Positions 16,507 to 24,647 of a stretch of 36,657 bases of DNA are shown here, one piece after another. A program made the translations under genes and the position numbers. Every line of letters begins with the position of its first letter. Positions within the stretch are counted from its first letter, which is position 1. The notes beneath the pieces were generated by a model, which did not search any database, had not been told where the DNA came from, and was given only the letters and a program-made list of their open reading frames with translations. The DNA comes from an uncultured Oscillospiraceae bacterium. Its GTDB lineage: Bacteria > Bacillota_A > Clostridia > Oscillospirales > Oscillospiraceae. The stretch spans positions 1 to 36,657 of the forward strand of contig CAJTTS010000025.1 of assembly GCA_910579155.1 (NCBI GenBank). Reading direction: 5' to 3'.

Positions 16507-16574
16507 AAGACATTGTTTCTTCACTGGAAATATACCAAAATGATCTGCTATACTGCGGCATAGGAGGCGATATA

Positions 16575-16916
16575 ATGACGAAAATTGACTTCGATAACAT
16601 AAATGATGCTATCGTTTATGACATCTTCCAAGTTGAGGGCAACGAGGGTGAGGCCCTAAACGACATCTATTTGGAGCTCTATGAGCTGATAGGCCGGGAT
16701 GCCATGCTCAAAATATATACCCATTTCCACGGTGACAAAATCGACTGCCCTATGCGTCTGTATCGCCCGGAGTTTATTGCTGATCTCGCCAAGACAGAAA
16801 CAGACAGACGAGAACGGGCTAAGATCGCCAGAGCCGGAGGCTATTCCGCACGGGTTATAGAGAATTTGTTAAATAAGCGGCGTAAAGAGAATGAAGGCAT
16901 GGGCGAGACGGAATAG
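16575..16916 (+). CDS. Mor/C-type transcription activator-like protein
   Basis: This 113-residue protein fits the Mor transcription activator family of phages and mobile elements. A dimerisation part (LNDIYLELYELIGRDAMLKIYTHFHG) is followed by a C-terminal HTH (RERAKIARAGGYSARVIENLLNKRR). A GGAGG ribosome site precedes the ATG. It stands at the head of the gene block with the AAA+ ATPase and may control it or other element genes. Family assignment is by pattern and is moderately sure. Confidence 0.6.
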   Translation: MTKIDFDNINDAIVYDIFQVEGNEGEALNDIYLELYELIGRDAMLKIYTHFHGDKIDCPMRLYRPEFIADLAKTETDRRERAKIARAGGYSARVIENLLNKRRKENEGMGETE

Positions 16917-16941
16917 TGCGGCTTTCGTGCCGTACTATTCC
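16910..16941 (+). terminator. hairpin overlapping the stop of the Mor-like gene
   Basis: GGAATAGTGCGGC (16910-16922) pairs with GCCGTACTATTCC (16929-16941) with one G-U wobble; the stem contains the stop codon. The following bases are not a clear T-run, so it may be a terminator or an mRNA 3' protector. Confidence 0.5.
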
Positions 16942-17021
16942 AGACGTCTTCATTCTCAGACTTGAATAGCCCTTTTCATTGCGCTAATTCTATCAAAATT
17001 TAGAAAGTGGGGTCTTTAATC

Positions 17022-17243
17022 ATGTCCGCTATTTACAAGCACCATCCCAAACGATCCAAAAACTGTGTTTTCTGTAAATTCTGGATCGGAAGTGCCAAGA
17101 TGAAATTCGTAAACTCTGCTGTGGGCTACGAATACGATGGCAGTACAAATGGCAAATGTACCAAGCGGAACGGAGCAACTACCCCGGCTTGCTATTCCTG
17201 CCCTAACTATGTGCCTGGCCAGGATGCAGAAAGGTTACTGTAA
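17022..17243 (+). CDS. small Cys-rich, probably zinc-binding protein
   Basis: This 73-residue protein has a CVFCKFW pair (residues 15-18) and a later CTKRNG and CYSCPNY set (about 46-62), which together could hold one zinc ion. ATG 17022 is preferred; the frame also contains a GTG at 17007, but that GTG is part of the purine-rich ribosome site. It is nine bases upstream of the AAA+ gene's ribosome site and likely co-transcribed with it. Function unknown. Confidence 0.6.
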   Translation: MSAIYKHHPKRSKNCVFCKFWIGSAKMKFVNSAVGYEYDGSTNGKCTKRNGATTPACYSCPNYVPGQDAERLL

Positions 17244-17255
17244 GGGGGGATATTG

Positions 17256-18782
17256 ATGCTGCATTTGCCAACTGTACAAGATCATCTGAGGCAGTATGTT
17301 GATGCCGGGTTCCCAATTCTCTACATCTGTACTTATGAGGAAGCCAAGGCCGACCAATATATCGCCTCTGCCGCTGGCCGCAGGGAGGTCCTGGAGTGGA
17401 ATGGCGCCGATGGCTTTGTCAATTTCAAGACGAAGGTCCCGATTATAGAGAAGCAGTCCCTGGAAGCTACGCTGGCCCTTCAGAAAAGCGGAAAAGAACT
17501 GAATCGCAAGCTGCTGGTCATCAAGGATGCCGACGAACAGCTCAATCCCAACGGACAGCGCAAATCAGATAAAGTAATTGCTCTGCTGAAAGAGATCGCC
17601 CGAAAGATACGGAAAGAGGATGGCGGTATTGATGCCACCGTGATTATCGTTTCATCCGTACTTCATATTCCGCAGGAGCTGGAAAAGCTGATTACCGTAC
17701 TGGAGCTTGATCTGCCGGATGAAGCCGAGACCGGCCGCATTATAGACCAATTTGCGCGGGACAACGAGATCTCCGCAGGTCCCGCCGATTTCCGGGCCGA
17801 ACTGGTTACGGCGTTTAAGGGCATTTCGGAATCGGAAATCAAGGACCTGCTCAGCTTGGCCGTATCCCAAGACGGGGAACTGACCAAGAAGGCCCTACAG
17901 CTTATCTTTGACCAAAAACAGCAAATGATCCTGAAAGCTGGTATTCTGGAAATGATACCGCTGAAGGAGAGCGTTGCGGACATTGGCGGTCTGGAAATCC
18001 TGAAAGACTGGCTGCAAAATAAAGCTACTGTGTTTAAGAATATGAAGGCCGCCGCAGAGTTTGGCGTTGCCATGCCCAAGGGGGTTCTAATTGCTGGCGT
18101 CCCTGGCTGCGGCAAATCCCTGAGTGCCAAAGCTGCGGGAAGACTGTTCGATGTTCCTCTGCTCCGGTTGGATATGGGTCGTCTGATGGGCAAGTATGTG
18201 GGCGAATCCGAGGAAAATATGCGTAAAGCCATCCGTCTGGCGGAGGCTATCTCCCCCTGTATCCTGTGGGTAGACGAGCTGGAAAAAGCGTTTGCCGGAA
18301 TCAGCAGCGGTGGTGGTGGAAACGAGGTCATAACCCGCTTGTTCGGAACCTTCCTGACTTGGATGCAGGAGAAAAAGAGCGCCGCCTTTGTGGTTGCCAC
18401 CGCCAACGACATTACCAAGCTCCCGCCCGAGCTGCTGCGGAAAGGCCGCTTTGATGAAATCTTCTATGTAGCTCTGCCGAATACCGGGGAGCGGAAGAAG
18501 ATTTTTGAAATTCACCTGAACAAACGCCGAAAGCAGGATGCTCAGAACATTGACCTGAATAAGCTGGTCAGGGCTACAGTTGGCTACAGCGGCGCGGATA
18601 TTGAGGGCGTGGTCAGCGAGAGTGTTGAGAACGTCTATGTGACGGGCCGTCAAGCACTTACTACGGAGGACATTCTGGACTGCATCAAGCACACACATTC
18701 TCTGTCCGAAATCATGAAAGAAGAACTGGATCGCATGGCAAAGCTGTACGAAGAACGAAAATTCAAGAAAGCGTCGAGGTAA
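17256..18782 (+). CDS. Ycf46-like AAA+ ATPase
   Basis: This 508-residue ATPase has an N-terminal P-loop-like half (about 1-235) resembling the Ycf46 group, and a C-terminal AAA+ module. The latter contains DIGGLE (242-247), Walker A GVPGCGKS (281-288), Walker B CILWVDE (335-341), sensor 1 TAN with Asn384, arginine-finger region RKGRFDE (395-401) and a small helical lid. These residues are intact, so it should be an active remodeller. ATG 17256 follows GGGGGGA at five bases; the longer frame uses a TTG. It is directly followed by an unknown helical protein and a Sel1-repeat protein, which may be its partners or clients. Confidence 0.85.
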   Translation: MLHLPTVQDHLRQYVDAGFPILYICTYEEAKADQYIASAAGRREVLEWNGADGFVNFKTKVPIIEKQSLEATLALQKSGKELNRKLLVIKDADEQLNPNGQRKSDKVIALLKEIARKIRKEDGGIDATVIIVSSVLHIPQELEKLITVLELDLPDEAETGRIIDQFARDNEISAGPADFRAELVTAFKGISESEIKDLLSLAVSQDGELTKKALQLIFDQKQQMILKAGILEMIPLKESVADIGGLEILKDWLQNKATVFKNMKAAAEFGVAMPKGVLIAGVPGCGKSLSAKAAGRLFDVPLLRLDMGRLMGKYVGESEENMRKAIRLAEAISPCILWVDELEKAFAGISSGGGGNEVITRLFGTFLTWMQEKKSAAFVVATANDITKLPPELLRKGRFDEIFYVALPNTGERKKIFEIHLNKRRKQDAQNIDLNKLVRATVGYSGADIEGVVSESVENVYVTGRQALTTEDILDCIKHTHSLSEIMKEELDRMAKLYEERKFKKASR

Positions 18783-18788
18783 TGCGAT

Positions 18789-19832
18789 ATGGATCACACA
18801 GAACATACAGAGAACACCGCCCTGCGGGGCGTGGTAGGCGATTTCATAAGCTCCTACGCCAAGCGTGATACCACAGTATCCTTCTCCAGTTGGCTGTCCG
18901 AAAGGCTTTGTCAGGAACTGCCTGACTTGACCCCGGAGGCCAGCACAAAGCTGACGGCTGAGATCATGGCTGCTGTGGATAGCTATGACAAGACGCTGCA
19001 AAATCTGAACTCCGCCATTGACGCAGGGCAATCCAGAGAAGAATGGCTGACGGATCAGATAGTGGATGCCTATGAAGATATGCCACCGGAAGCTGCCGGA
19101 GAAGCCCTCCAGCACATGGAGGCGGAGTTGCTGGCCTCCAATATGCAGCTCATGGGCAAAATCGACCCAGCCCAAGTATCCGGTCTGTCCATCACCGAGA
19201 CGGAGGCCACGGATTGGAATAAGTACAGTTTGAAAGCCAAAGCCTATGATATTGGGCAGCAGGTCAACGCATTGATGTTATCCAGTGCGGCAAATGCCTT
19301 GGATCAGTGGGCTCAGGGAGACGAGGTAGACTTCAATACCGCAATCAGCGATGGCATCCGAAGTGGTATGCGATCCTCTCCAGAAGAAGTCAAAGCTATG
19401 GTTGCGGGAGCTGTCCATGTCTCCGCAGAAAGGGGTTTGACGGATCTCTTGCCTCCTGGCACATCAATAGAGGTGATCGGTGATTTGGCCGGAGCCGCTG
19501 TCGAGGGCGCCGAGGCGCTGTGCGATGCCGCAAATGGCAACATTACGCTGACAGAGGCTATGGACCGCACCGGCCGGGCCGGTGTGGCCGCTTGCTGCCG
19601 GGTCGGAGCAAGGAGCCTGCGGAAAAAGCTAAATAATCTCCCAGGTGGACCAATTCTCACAGACCTGCTGGGCGGTCTGCTCGACCACATGGAGAGCCCC
19701 AAATTTGCAAAAAACGTATACACCACAGTCCGGGACACGGCTATTGCTACCTGGGAAGGGGTCAAAAATTCCAAAGCCGTGACCACCGTAAAGGCGGTGG
19801 GAAAAAAGCTGTGGCAATTCTTATTCGGGTAA
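18789..19832 (+). CDS. unidentified helical protein, possible partner of the AAA+ ATPase
   Basis: This 347-residue protein is not recognised. The first half (1-190) is acidic, helical and Glu/Ala-rich. Residues 205-265 are Ala/Gly/Val-rich (DLAGAAVEGAEALCDAANG) and the end is basic and aromatic (AVGKKLWQFLFG), which might contact membrane. It starts six bases after the AAA+ stop and has no signal peptide. Tight spacing suggests that the two proteins work together. There is no conserved catalytic motif that I can point to. Confidence 0.65.
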   Translation: MDHTEHTENTALRGVVGDFISSYAKRDTTVSFSSWLSERLCQELPDLTPEASTKLTAEIMAAVDSYDKTLQNLNSAIDAGQSREEWLTDQIVDAYEDMPPEAAGEALQHMEAELLASNMQLMGKIDPAQVSGLSITETEATDWNKYSLKAKAYDIGQQVNALMLSSAANALDQWAQGDEVDFNTAISDGIRSGMRSSPEEVKAMVAGAVHVSAERGLTDLLPPGTSIEVIGDLAGAAVEGAEALCDAANGNITLTEAMDRTGRAGVAACCRVGARSLRKKLNNLPGGPILTDLLGGLLDHMESPKFAKNVYTTVRDTAIATWEGVKNSKAVTTVKAVGKKLWQFLFG

Positions 19833-19856
19833 ACGATAGAAGGGAATGACAGGGAT

Positions 19857-20861
19857 ATGGCGGTGAAATTTCCGCTAAAAATGTCAGATGGGGCAATGGT
19901 CCGGACAGTCGAGGACCTGCGGGAACATTTTGACCTTGCGACCGTCCTTTCCTACTATGAGAATGGTCGGTTGATAAAGTGGCTGGAGAACGGCTACTAT
20001 GACGAAGAAGCCGAAAAGGTTGCGGCTCTCGCCCCTGCTTCGGGCAGTTTGGTTGAGGGACTGTGCGATATTTTGGGCGTAGATTATTCGGCACACAAAA
20101 CAGCACAAGTGGACTTGGACGATATTGCCAAAAGAAATCAGCATCTTGAACAACTTAAACAAATTACCGCTGATGATGCTATTCTTGCTGCGGTGGACCG
20201 TGTGGCCTTTTCCCAAGATGATCTGTCTGAATTGTTGAATAAAGGAATTACTGAAATCTATCTTTATGGAAAGAAATTTGTCATTCCGGAGGAATTTGAA
20301 AATAATACATATATTTGCCTGGGTGATTCTGAGATTGAATTCAACTGCGAGATAATGAGACTAAAGAAAGCTGCCGAGAGCGGCGATCTGAACGCGCAGA
20401 TGAAGCTGGGCAATGGATACTTTGAGGGTACTTTTAAGAAATTTACGCAAGATCCCATTGCGGAGGCTGCAAAATGGTATCAAATGGCGGCTGAACAAGG
20501 CTGTGCAGAAGGGCAAGTAAAACTTGGGCGTTGCTATCTTTCTGGAAAAGGCGTAAAGCAAAGCTATCAACTGGCTTTTGAATGGTTCAGTAAGTCAGCA
20601 GAACAGGGAGACAGAGAAGCGCAATATGAGTTGGGACTGTGCTATCAGAATGGCCACGGTGTCAGGGTAGTCAAAAAATGGGCAGCGGAATTGTTTGCGG
20701 AAGCAGCAGAACAGGGGCACGCTGGAGCACAATATCAGCTTGGTATGTGTTATTACTATGGAAATGGCGTTCGGGAAAGTTATCGGAAAGCTGCTGAATG
20801 GCTCAAGAAAGCAGCAGAGCAGGGACATAAAGAAGCGCAAAGATACAGCAATTTGTGGTAG
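19857..20861 (+). CDS. Sel1-like repeat protein
   Basis: This 334-residue protein has an N-terminal domain (about 1-78, FPLKMSDGAMVRTVEDLREHF through LCDILGVDY) that recurs at the start of other Firmicutes repeat proteins. It is followed by a spacer and then four Sel1-type TPR-like repeats from about residue 165 to the end, each with the A-x-W/L-x3-AAEQG and Y-x-G-xG-V pattern. Such solenoids are protein-binding adaptors. It lies 24 bases after the unknown helical gene, so it probably completes a three-gene unit with the AAA+ ATPase. Target unknown. Confidence 0.8.
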   Translation: MAVKFPLKMSDGAMVRTVEDLREHFDLATVLSYYENGRLIKWLENGYYDEEAEKVAALAPASGSLVEGLCDILGVDYSAHKTAQVDLDDIAKRNQHLEQLKQITADDAILAAVDRVAFSQDDLSELLNKGITEIYLYGKKFVIPEEFENNTYICLGDSEIEFNCEIMRLKKAAESGDLNAQMKLGNGYFEGTFKKFTQDPIAEAAKWYQMAAEQGCAEGQVKLGRCYLSGKGVKQSYQLAFEWFSKSAEQGDREAQYELGLCYQNGHGVRVVKKWAAELFAEAAEQGHAGAQYQLGMCYYYGNGVRESYRKAAEWLKKAAEQGHKEAQRYSNLW

Positions 20862-20902
20862 ACATGAGAATTTAAGAGACTATCCAAGATAGGAGATTTA
20901 TT

Positions 20903-20971
20903 ATGTTAGGTGCAATTATTGGCGATGTTGTTGACTCTCGTTTTGCAGATCGACATTCTGGACAGATTTGA
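20903..20971 (+). pseudogene. 5' stub of an ADP-ribosylglycohydrolase-like gene
   Basis: An ATG behind AGGAGA encodes MLGAIIGDVVDSRF, which is nearly the invariant N-terminus of ADP-ribosylglycohydrolases (DraG-like, normally GDVVGSRFE). The similarity ends after about 14 residues and the frame stops at 22. The downstream bases belong to another broken frame (20941-21305). This looks like a deletion that joined the first codons of one gene to the 3' part of another. Confidence 0.55.
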
Positions 20972-20996
20972 GGTGGAGCATGGGACTTTTCGGTAA

Positions 20997-21305
20997 AAGA
21001 AGCTGAAGAAAATCCCTTATGATGTAGTGTCCTACGTCTTGATTGAGGCGGAGGCAATCAAGGACGCCAACGACAAGCAGATGATCTCATCCTACTGCCT
21101 GGGGAAGCTGGAGAAGGTCAACTGGTATCTGGAGCTGATCGAAACAGGCTCCAAGAAGTACATCGTTCCGCAAAGCAAGGCCCAGTTGGAGCAGATCAGG
21201 GATCAGCTTCTGGCCGCTCATAAGACGATCATGGCGACAAAGATACCTGACCCCAAGATAAGGCCAATTATCGACATCAAATATCCAGACGGGTTTGAGG
21301 GCTGA
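20997..21305 (+). pseudogene. 3' fragment of an unidentified gene
   Basis: A frame open from 20997 encodes KKLKKIPYDVVSYVLIEAEA and continues to a stop at 21303-21305 (about 102 codons). The same frame upstream of a TAA at 20994 reads DILDRFEVEHGTFR, which looks like continuous protein, so the TAA may be a nonsense change. The only possible start inside is GTG 21027, without a ribosome site. Helical and charged; function unknown. Probably a pseudogene fused to the DraG-like stub. Confidence 0.45.
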
Positions 21306-21382
21306 CGGTGGAGCAAGGGGGCGGCTGTAGCCGTCCCCTTTGCCGTTATTCCAAAATACCCGCCAGAAGGGAGAAAATATCG

Positions 21383-21553
21383 TTGAACACCAAGGATTTG
21401 GCCGATAAAATTAAACCGCCCTGTGCTAAGTGCCCGTACAAACTGGGGCTGGTACAAACCTTGATGAACCCCTGTCCCCAGTGCAAGTTGGATGGATATC
21501 AGGCATATAAGCACTTCACAAACAAGGCTCACTCAGCCAGTGGCAATACTTAA
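21383..21553 (+). CDS. small CxxC protein
   Basis: A TTG start with GGGAG ten bases upstream gives a 56-residue protein with a four-Cys zinc-type set, CAKCPYK and CPQC (residues 14-34). The frame is open further upstream but without a better start. The cysteine spacing makes it very likely coding. It precedes two other small genes and may be part of one transcript. Function unknown. Confidence 0.5.
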   Translation: MNTKDLADKIKPPCAKCPYKLGLVQTLMNPCPQCKLDGYQAYKHFTNKAHSASGNT

Positions 21554-21606
21554 TTCGTTTCGTATTGCTGAAATCAATACCTGAATTGACCAGGAGGATT
21601 AGAAAA

Positions 21607-21801
21607 ATGAAGTTTACACTTCATCACGGCAAGCATCAAAAAAGTTCATCAGCGGTCCAAACACCGAACCAGCCGACTTACCTGACGACGGCTGCCATGC
21701 CCGTAACCAGTCCCAACATGGCCAGCGAGTTTGGGACTGTGCTGATCGTTCCCTCCCGTAACTCCGTCAACGTGGTGGACAAAGCTGGCAAATCCTCATG
21801 A
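21607..21801 (+). CDS. small hypothetical protein
   Basis: This 64-residue protein begins behind AGGAGG and is Ser/Thr/Pro-rich, with His and Lys near the N-terminus (MKFTLHHGKHQK). It has no membrane segment or known motif. Its stop overlaps the next start by ATGA, so both genes are translationally coupled. Function unknown. Confidence 0.55.
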   Translation: MKFTLHHGKHQKSSSAVQTPNQPTYLTTAAMPVTSPNMASEFGTVLIVPSRNSVNVVDKAGKSS

Positions 21802-22115
21802 GCAGTCCCATGGACCGTTCTGCTTTCAAGGACCTTGAGGAGTCTGTTGCTCTGTTGGGTCCAAACCCTAATGTGGAGACAGTTGATTGTGAAGGCATTG
21901 CGGAATCTATCATGAATCACTTCCAGCGGAATTTCTCCGGGGTCAAGAAAGATGGTTCCACGCAGGAGGACATCGTAGACCTGCTGAAAGAAATGATGAT
22001 GTACGCAGTTCGGAATCATCCGATGGTGATGGCCTCCCCGGTTGCAGGACTTGAAGTAATCAGCATGATCTTCAATGACGTCTTAGAACGTATCGAGGAC
22101 GCACCCGATGAGTAA
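21798..22115 (+). CDS. hypothetical acidic helical protein
   Basis: This 105-residue acidic protein is predicted mostly helical (EDIVDLLKEMMMYAVRNHP in the middle). It overlaps the upstream gene by four bases and ends nine bases before the next start. No family recognised. The coupling and shared orientation suggest that it acts with its neighbours in the mobile element. Confidence 0.6.
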   Translation: MSSPMDRSAFKDLEESVALLGPNPNVETVDCEGIAESIMNHFQRNFSGVKKDGSTQEDIVDLLKEMMMYAVRNHPMVMASPVAGLEVISMIFNDVLERIEDAPDE

Positions 22116-22124
22116 AGATGCTGT

Positions 22125-22376
22125 ATGAGCAAAATACATATGGCCTCTCATGAGCGCATTTTGAAAGCGCTGGCAGAAGAATCCCGTTGGCTGACCTTCG
22201 ATGAGCTCTATCACAGGGTACGGCCCAACTATAATTGGATAGAATTTGCCGAACTGTTAGAAACACTTGTGGAGCAAGGGAGCGTACAGTACGTTCTGCC
22301 TCACGGTGCCGATACTGGATATTACAGATGGCTTGGGGAGGATGCGGGCAAGGCGAAAAGCGGTCCTATTTCCTAA
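22125..22376 (+). CDS. small winged-helix-like hypothetical protein
   Basis: This 83-residue protein has a pattern that fits a winged helix: a helix (HERILKALAEE), the turn WLTFDELYHRVRP, a second helix (EFAELLETLVEQG) and a beta wing ending in YYRWLGE. Such proteins are often small DNA-binding regulators. The fold guess is mine; no family name can be given. Confidence 0.55.
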   Translation: MSKIHMASHERILKALAEESRWLTFDELYHRVRPNYNWIEFAELLETLVEQGSVQYVLPHGADTGYYRWLGEDAGKAKSGPIS

Positions 22377-22459
22377 ATGCTGTGCGCCAAATGTCGCATC
22401 ACGCTCCGTTTCAGCGATATATTCTACTGGTGACATCAAAGGAAACGGAGTGATTTGTA

Positions 22460-22582
22460 TTGTCCAAGAAAAAGGTGCTCAAAACGATCCTGCTGGTGCT
22501 CTCTGTACTGCTGACAACAGTACAAAGTCTGGAGGGGAAGGAGAAATCCATCCCCTCCGAGTTCGGTGACGAAATTGAATAA
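22460..22582 (+). CDS. possible 40-residue secreted or membrane peptide
   Basis: A TTG start nine bases after GGAGTGA opens a 40-residue frame. Its N-terminus is basic (SKKKVLK), followed by a hydrophobic core (TILLVLSVLLTTV) and a short hydrophilic tail (EKSIPSEFGDEIE). That is the layout of an exported peptide or a single-span membrane peptide. A very good terminator starts ten bases after the stop, supporting a real transcript end. It is too short for family assignment; see findings. Confidence 0.5.
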   Translation: MSKKKVLKTILLVLSVLLTTVQSLEGKEKSIPSEFGDEIE

Positions 22583-22591
22583 GCGCCAGCG

Positions 22592-22623
22592 ATAGAGGGC
22601 TTCCCGTGCGGGAAGTCCTCTAT
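22592..22623 (+). terminator. rho-independent terminator
   Basis: ATAGAGGGCTTCCCG (22592-22606) pairs with CGGGAAGTCCTCTAT (22609-22623), 15 bp with one G-U wobble and a two-base TG gap at the tip, followed by TTGTCTAT. It ends the small-gene block before the DUF932 gene. Confidence 0.8.
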
Positions 22624-22670
22624 TTGTCTATCCAAAAACCAATCAAAGTCTATTTAGGAGGAAAAAAGGT

Positions 22671-23606
22671 ATGCCCGCAAATGTTGAAACCATGTTCTAC
22701 GTCCGTGAAAAGCCCTGGCATGGCCTGGGCACGAGAATCGAGGAGGCCCCCACTTCCGCTGACGCTCTGGTGTTCGCTGGCCTGGATTGGGATGTCATCC
22801 AGAAGAACGTCTACACCGAGAACGGCTCCCTGATTCCTGGCTATCGGGTCAACCTGCGCAGCACCGACAGCGCCGCCCTGGGTATCGTTTCCGACAGGTA
22901 CAAGGTGGTGCAGAACAGCGACGCTTTCCAGTTCACCGATGATTTGCTGGGTGCTGGCGTGACCTACGAGACTGCCGGGGCCTTGCAGGGTGGCCGTAAG
23001 GTTTGGATGCTGGCCCGGATGCCCCACCGCTACATTATCGCCGGGGACGAGATCGCTCCCTATCTGGTGGTGATGAACTCCCACGATGGCAGCTCCGGTA
23101 TCAAGGTTGCCATGACCCCCATCCGGGTTGTCTGCCAGAACACCCTTAATCTGGCTCTCAACAGCGCAAAGCGTATCTGGACGACCAAGCACACCGAGAA
23201 CGTCATGTTCCGTGTCCACGAGGCCGAGGAAACCCTTGGGCTGGCCGAGAAGTACATGGGCGAGCTGGGCCGTGGCATTGATGCCCTGTCCAAAATCAAG
23301 CTCACCGATAAAAAGGTCATGGAGTTTATGTCCGAGTTCTTCCCCGTCACCGCCGACCTGCCCGATGTCCAGCGCAAGAACAACCTCCGTCTGTTGGAGG
23401 ACATGAAGCGGCGGTATTGGGAGGCCCCCGACCTGTCCCATGTGGGCAAGAACGGCTACCGCTTTGTCAACGCAGTCAGCGACTTTGCCACCCATGCCAA
23501 CCCCATCCGCAGGACGAAAAACTACGATGAAAACCTGTTCCTGCGCACCGTGGAGGGCAACCCCATGATCGACAAGGCGTACAAGCTGGCACTGGCGGCG
23601 GCGTAA
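22671..23606 (+). CDS. DUF932 phage/plasmid-like protein
   Basis: This 311-residue protein is a full-length DUF932 (phage/plasmid-like TIGR03299 type) member. The start METMFYVREKPWHGLGT-like region (residues 6-22), the GIVSDRYKVVQN tract near 69 and the PIRVVCQNTLNLAL tract near 151 are diagnostic. The biochemical role of the family is not settled; it accompanies recombination and replication genes of phages, plasmids and ICEs. Here it precedes a YqaJ exonuclease. AGGAGG ribosome site. G+C is higher than in the small genes upstream. Confidence 0.9.
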   Translation: MPANVETMFYVREKPWHGLGTRIEEAPTSADALVFAGLDWDVIQKNVYTENGSLIPGYRVNLRSTDSAALGIVSDRYKVVQNSDAFQFTDDLLGAGVTYETAGALQGGRKVWMLARMPHRYIIAGDEIAPYLVVMNSHDGSSGIKVAMTPIRVVCQNTLNLALNSAKRIWTTKHTENVMFRVHEAEETLGLAEKYMGELGRGIDALSKIKLTDKKVMEFMSEFFPVTADLPDVQRKNNLRLLEDMKRRYWEAPDLSHVGKNGYRFVNAVSDFATHANPIRRTKNYDENLFLRTVEGNPMIDKAYKLALAAA

Positions 23607-23623
23607 TGTTCTATGGCGAATAG

Positions 23624-23660
23624 GGAGCGCATGGCTATATGGCTGTGCGCTCCTTATCCT
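23624..23660 (+). terminator. hairpin between DUF932 and YqaJ genes
   Basis: GGAGCGCA (23624-23631) pairs with TGCGCTCC (23646-23653), followed by TTATCCTATTCT. It lies over the first ATGs of the longer YqaJ frame, which argues for the downstream start at 23687. Confidence 0.5.
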
Positions 23661-23686
23661 ATTCTAATGAAAGTGAGATGATCGTA

Positions 23687-24631
23687 ATGCCTGCAAAAGT
23701 ATTGGTATCCACCGAAGGTATGCCCTACGCCGACTGGCTGGAGCTGCGCCGGCAGGGCATCGGCGGCTCGGACGCATCCGTGGTCTGCGGTATCAGCCGC
23801 TATAAGTCCCCGGTGGAGCTGTGGCTAGATAAGACGGGCCAGCTCCCGCCCCAGGAGGCCGGAGAAGCTGCCTATTGGGGGACGCAGTTGGAACCTTTCG
23901 TCCGGGCCGAGTTTTCCAAGCGCACCGGGATCGAGGTCTGCCCGGTGAAGCAGCTTCTCCAGAGCGAGGAGCATCCCTTCATGCTGGCAAATCTGGACGG
24001 GGTCTGCGAAGTCCCGGATGTTGGTCCCTGCGTGTTCGAGGCCAAGACCGCCTCCGCTTACAAGGCTGGCGAGTGGGAGAACACCATCCCGGACGAGTAT
24101 ATGTGCCAAATCCAGCATTACATGGCCGTGACTGGGTACAAGGGGGCCTATATCGCCGTGCTGATTGGCGGCAACACTTTCCGTTGGAAGTTCATGGAAC
24201 GGGACGAGGAATTGATCTCCATGCTCATTGAGCTGGAAACCGCTTTCTGGAACCATGTGCAGGAGGGCACACCTCCGCCGCTGGACGGCTCCGATGCTTC
24301 CGCCAAGTTCCTGGCCGAGCGTTTCCCTGTCAGCAAGCCCACATCTCAAATCACTCTGCCCGACAACGCCGCCGACCTGCTGGCCCAGTACGATGAAGCC
24401 TGTGAGGAATTGGAGAGCGTCACTGAACGGAAACAGAAGGCAGAAAACCTTCTGAAAGAGATGATGGGCGACAATGAGGTGGGCACCGCCGGGGGTCGTG
24501 TCGTGACCTGGAAAAGCGTGTCTCAGGAGCGGCTTGACAGCAAGACCTTGAAGGCCGAGCATCCGGCTCTCTGCAAGAAGTACACCAGCAAAACATCCTA
24601 CCGCCGCTTTACTATCAAGGCGGCGAGTTAA
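23687..24631 (+). CDS. YqaJ-family viral recombinase/exonuclease
   Basis: This 314-residue protein is a lambda-exonuclease-like PD-(D/E)xK nuclease of the YqaJ family, which resects double-stranded DNA for single-strand annealing recombination. Motifs seen are RRQGIGGSDAS (about 23-33), LANLDGV (about 102), the FEAKTAS catalytic tract (about 119) and QIQHYMAVTG (about 144). A coiled segment (about 235-265) follows. ATG 23687 is chosen over 23639 because the hairpin covers the earlier start, though its ribosome site is weak. An annealing protein partner would be expected nearby. Confidence 0.9.
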   Translation: MPAKVLVSTEGMPYADWLELRRQGIGGSDASVVCGISRYKSPVELWLDKTGQLPPQEAGEAAYWGTQLEPFVRAEFSKRTGIEVCPVKQLLQSEEHPFMLANLDGVCEVPDVGPCVFEAKTASAYKAGEWENTIPDEYMCQIQHYMAVTGYKGAYIAVLIGGNTFRWKFMERDEELISMLIELETAFWNHVQEGTPPPLDGSDASAKFLAERFPVSKPTSQITLPDNAADLLAQYDEACEELESVTERKQKAENLLKEMMGDNEVGTAGGRVVTWKSVSQERLDSKTLKAEHPALCKKYTSKTSYRRFTIKAAS

Positions 24632-24647
24632 ATTTGGGAGGTTCCTC

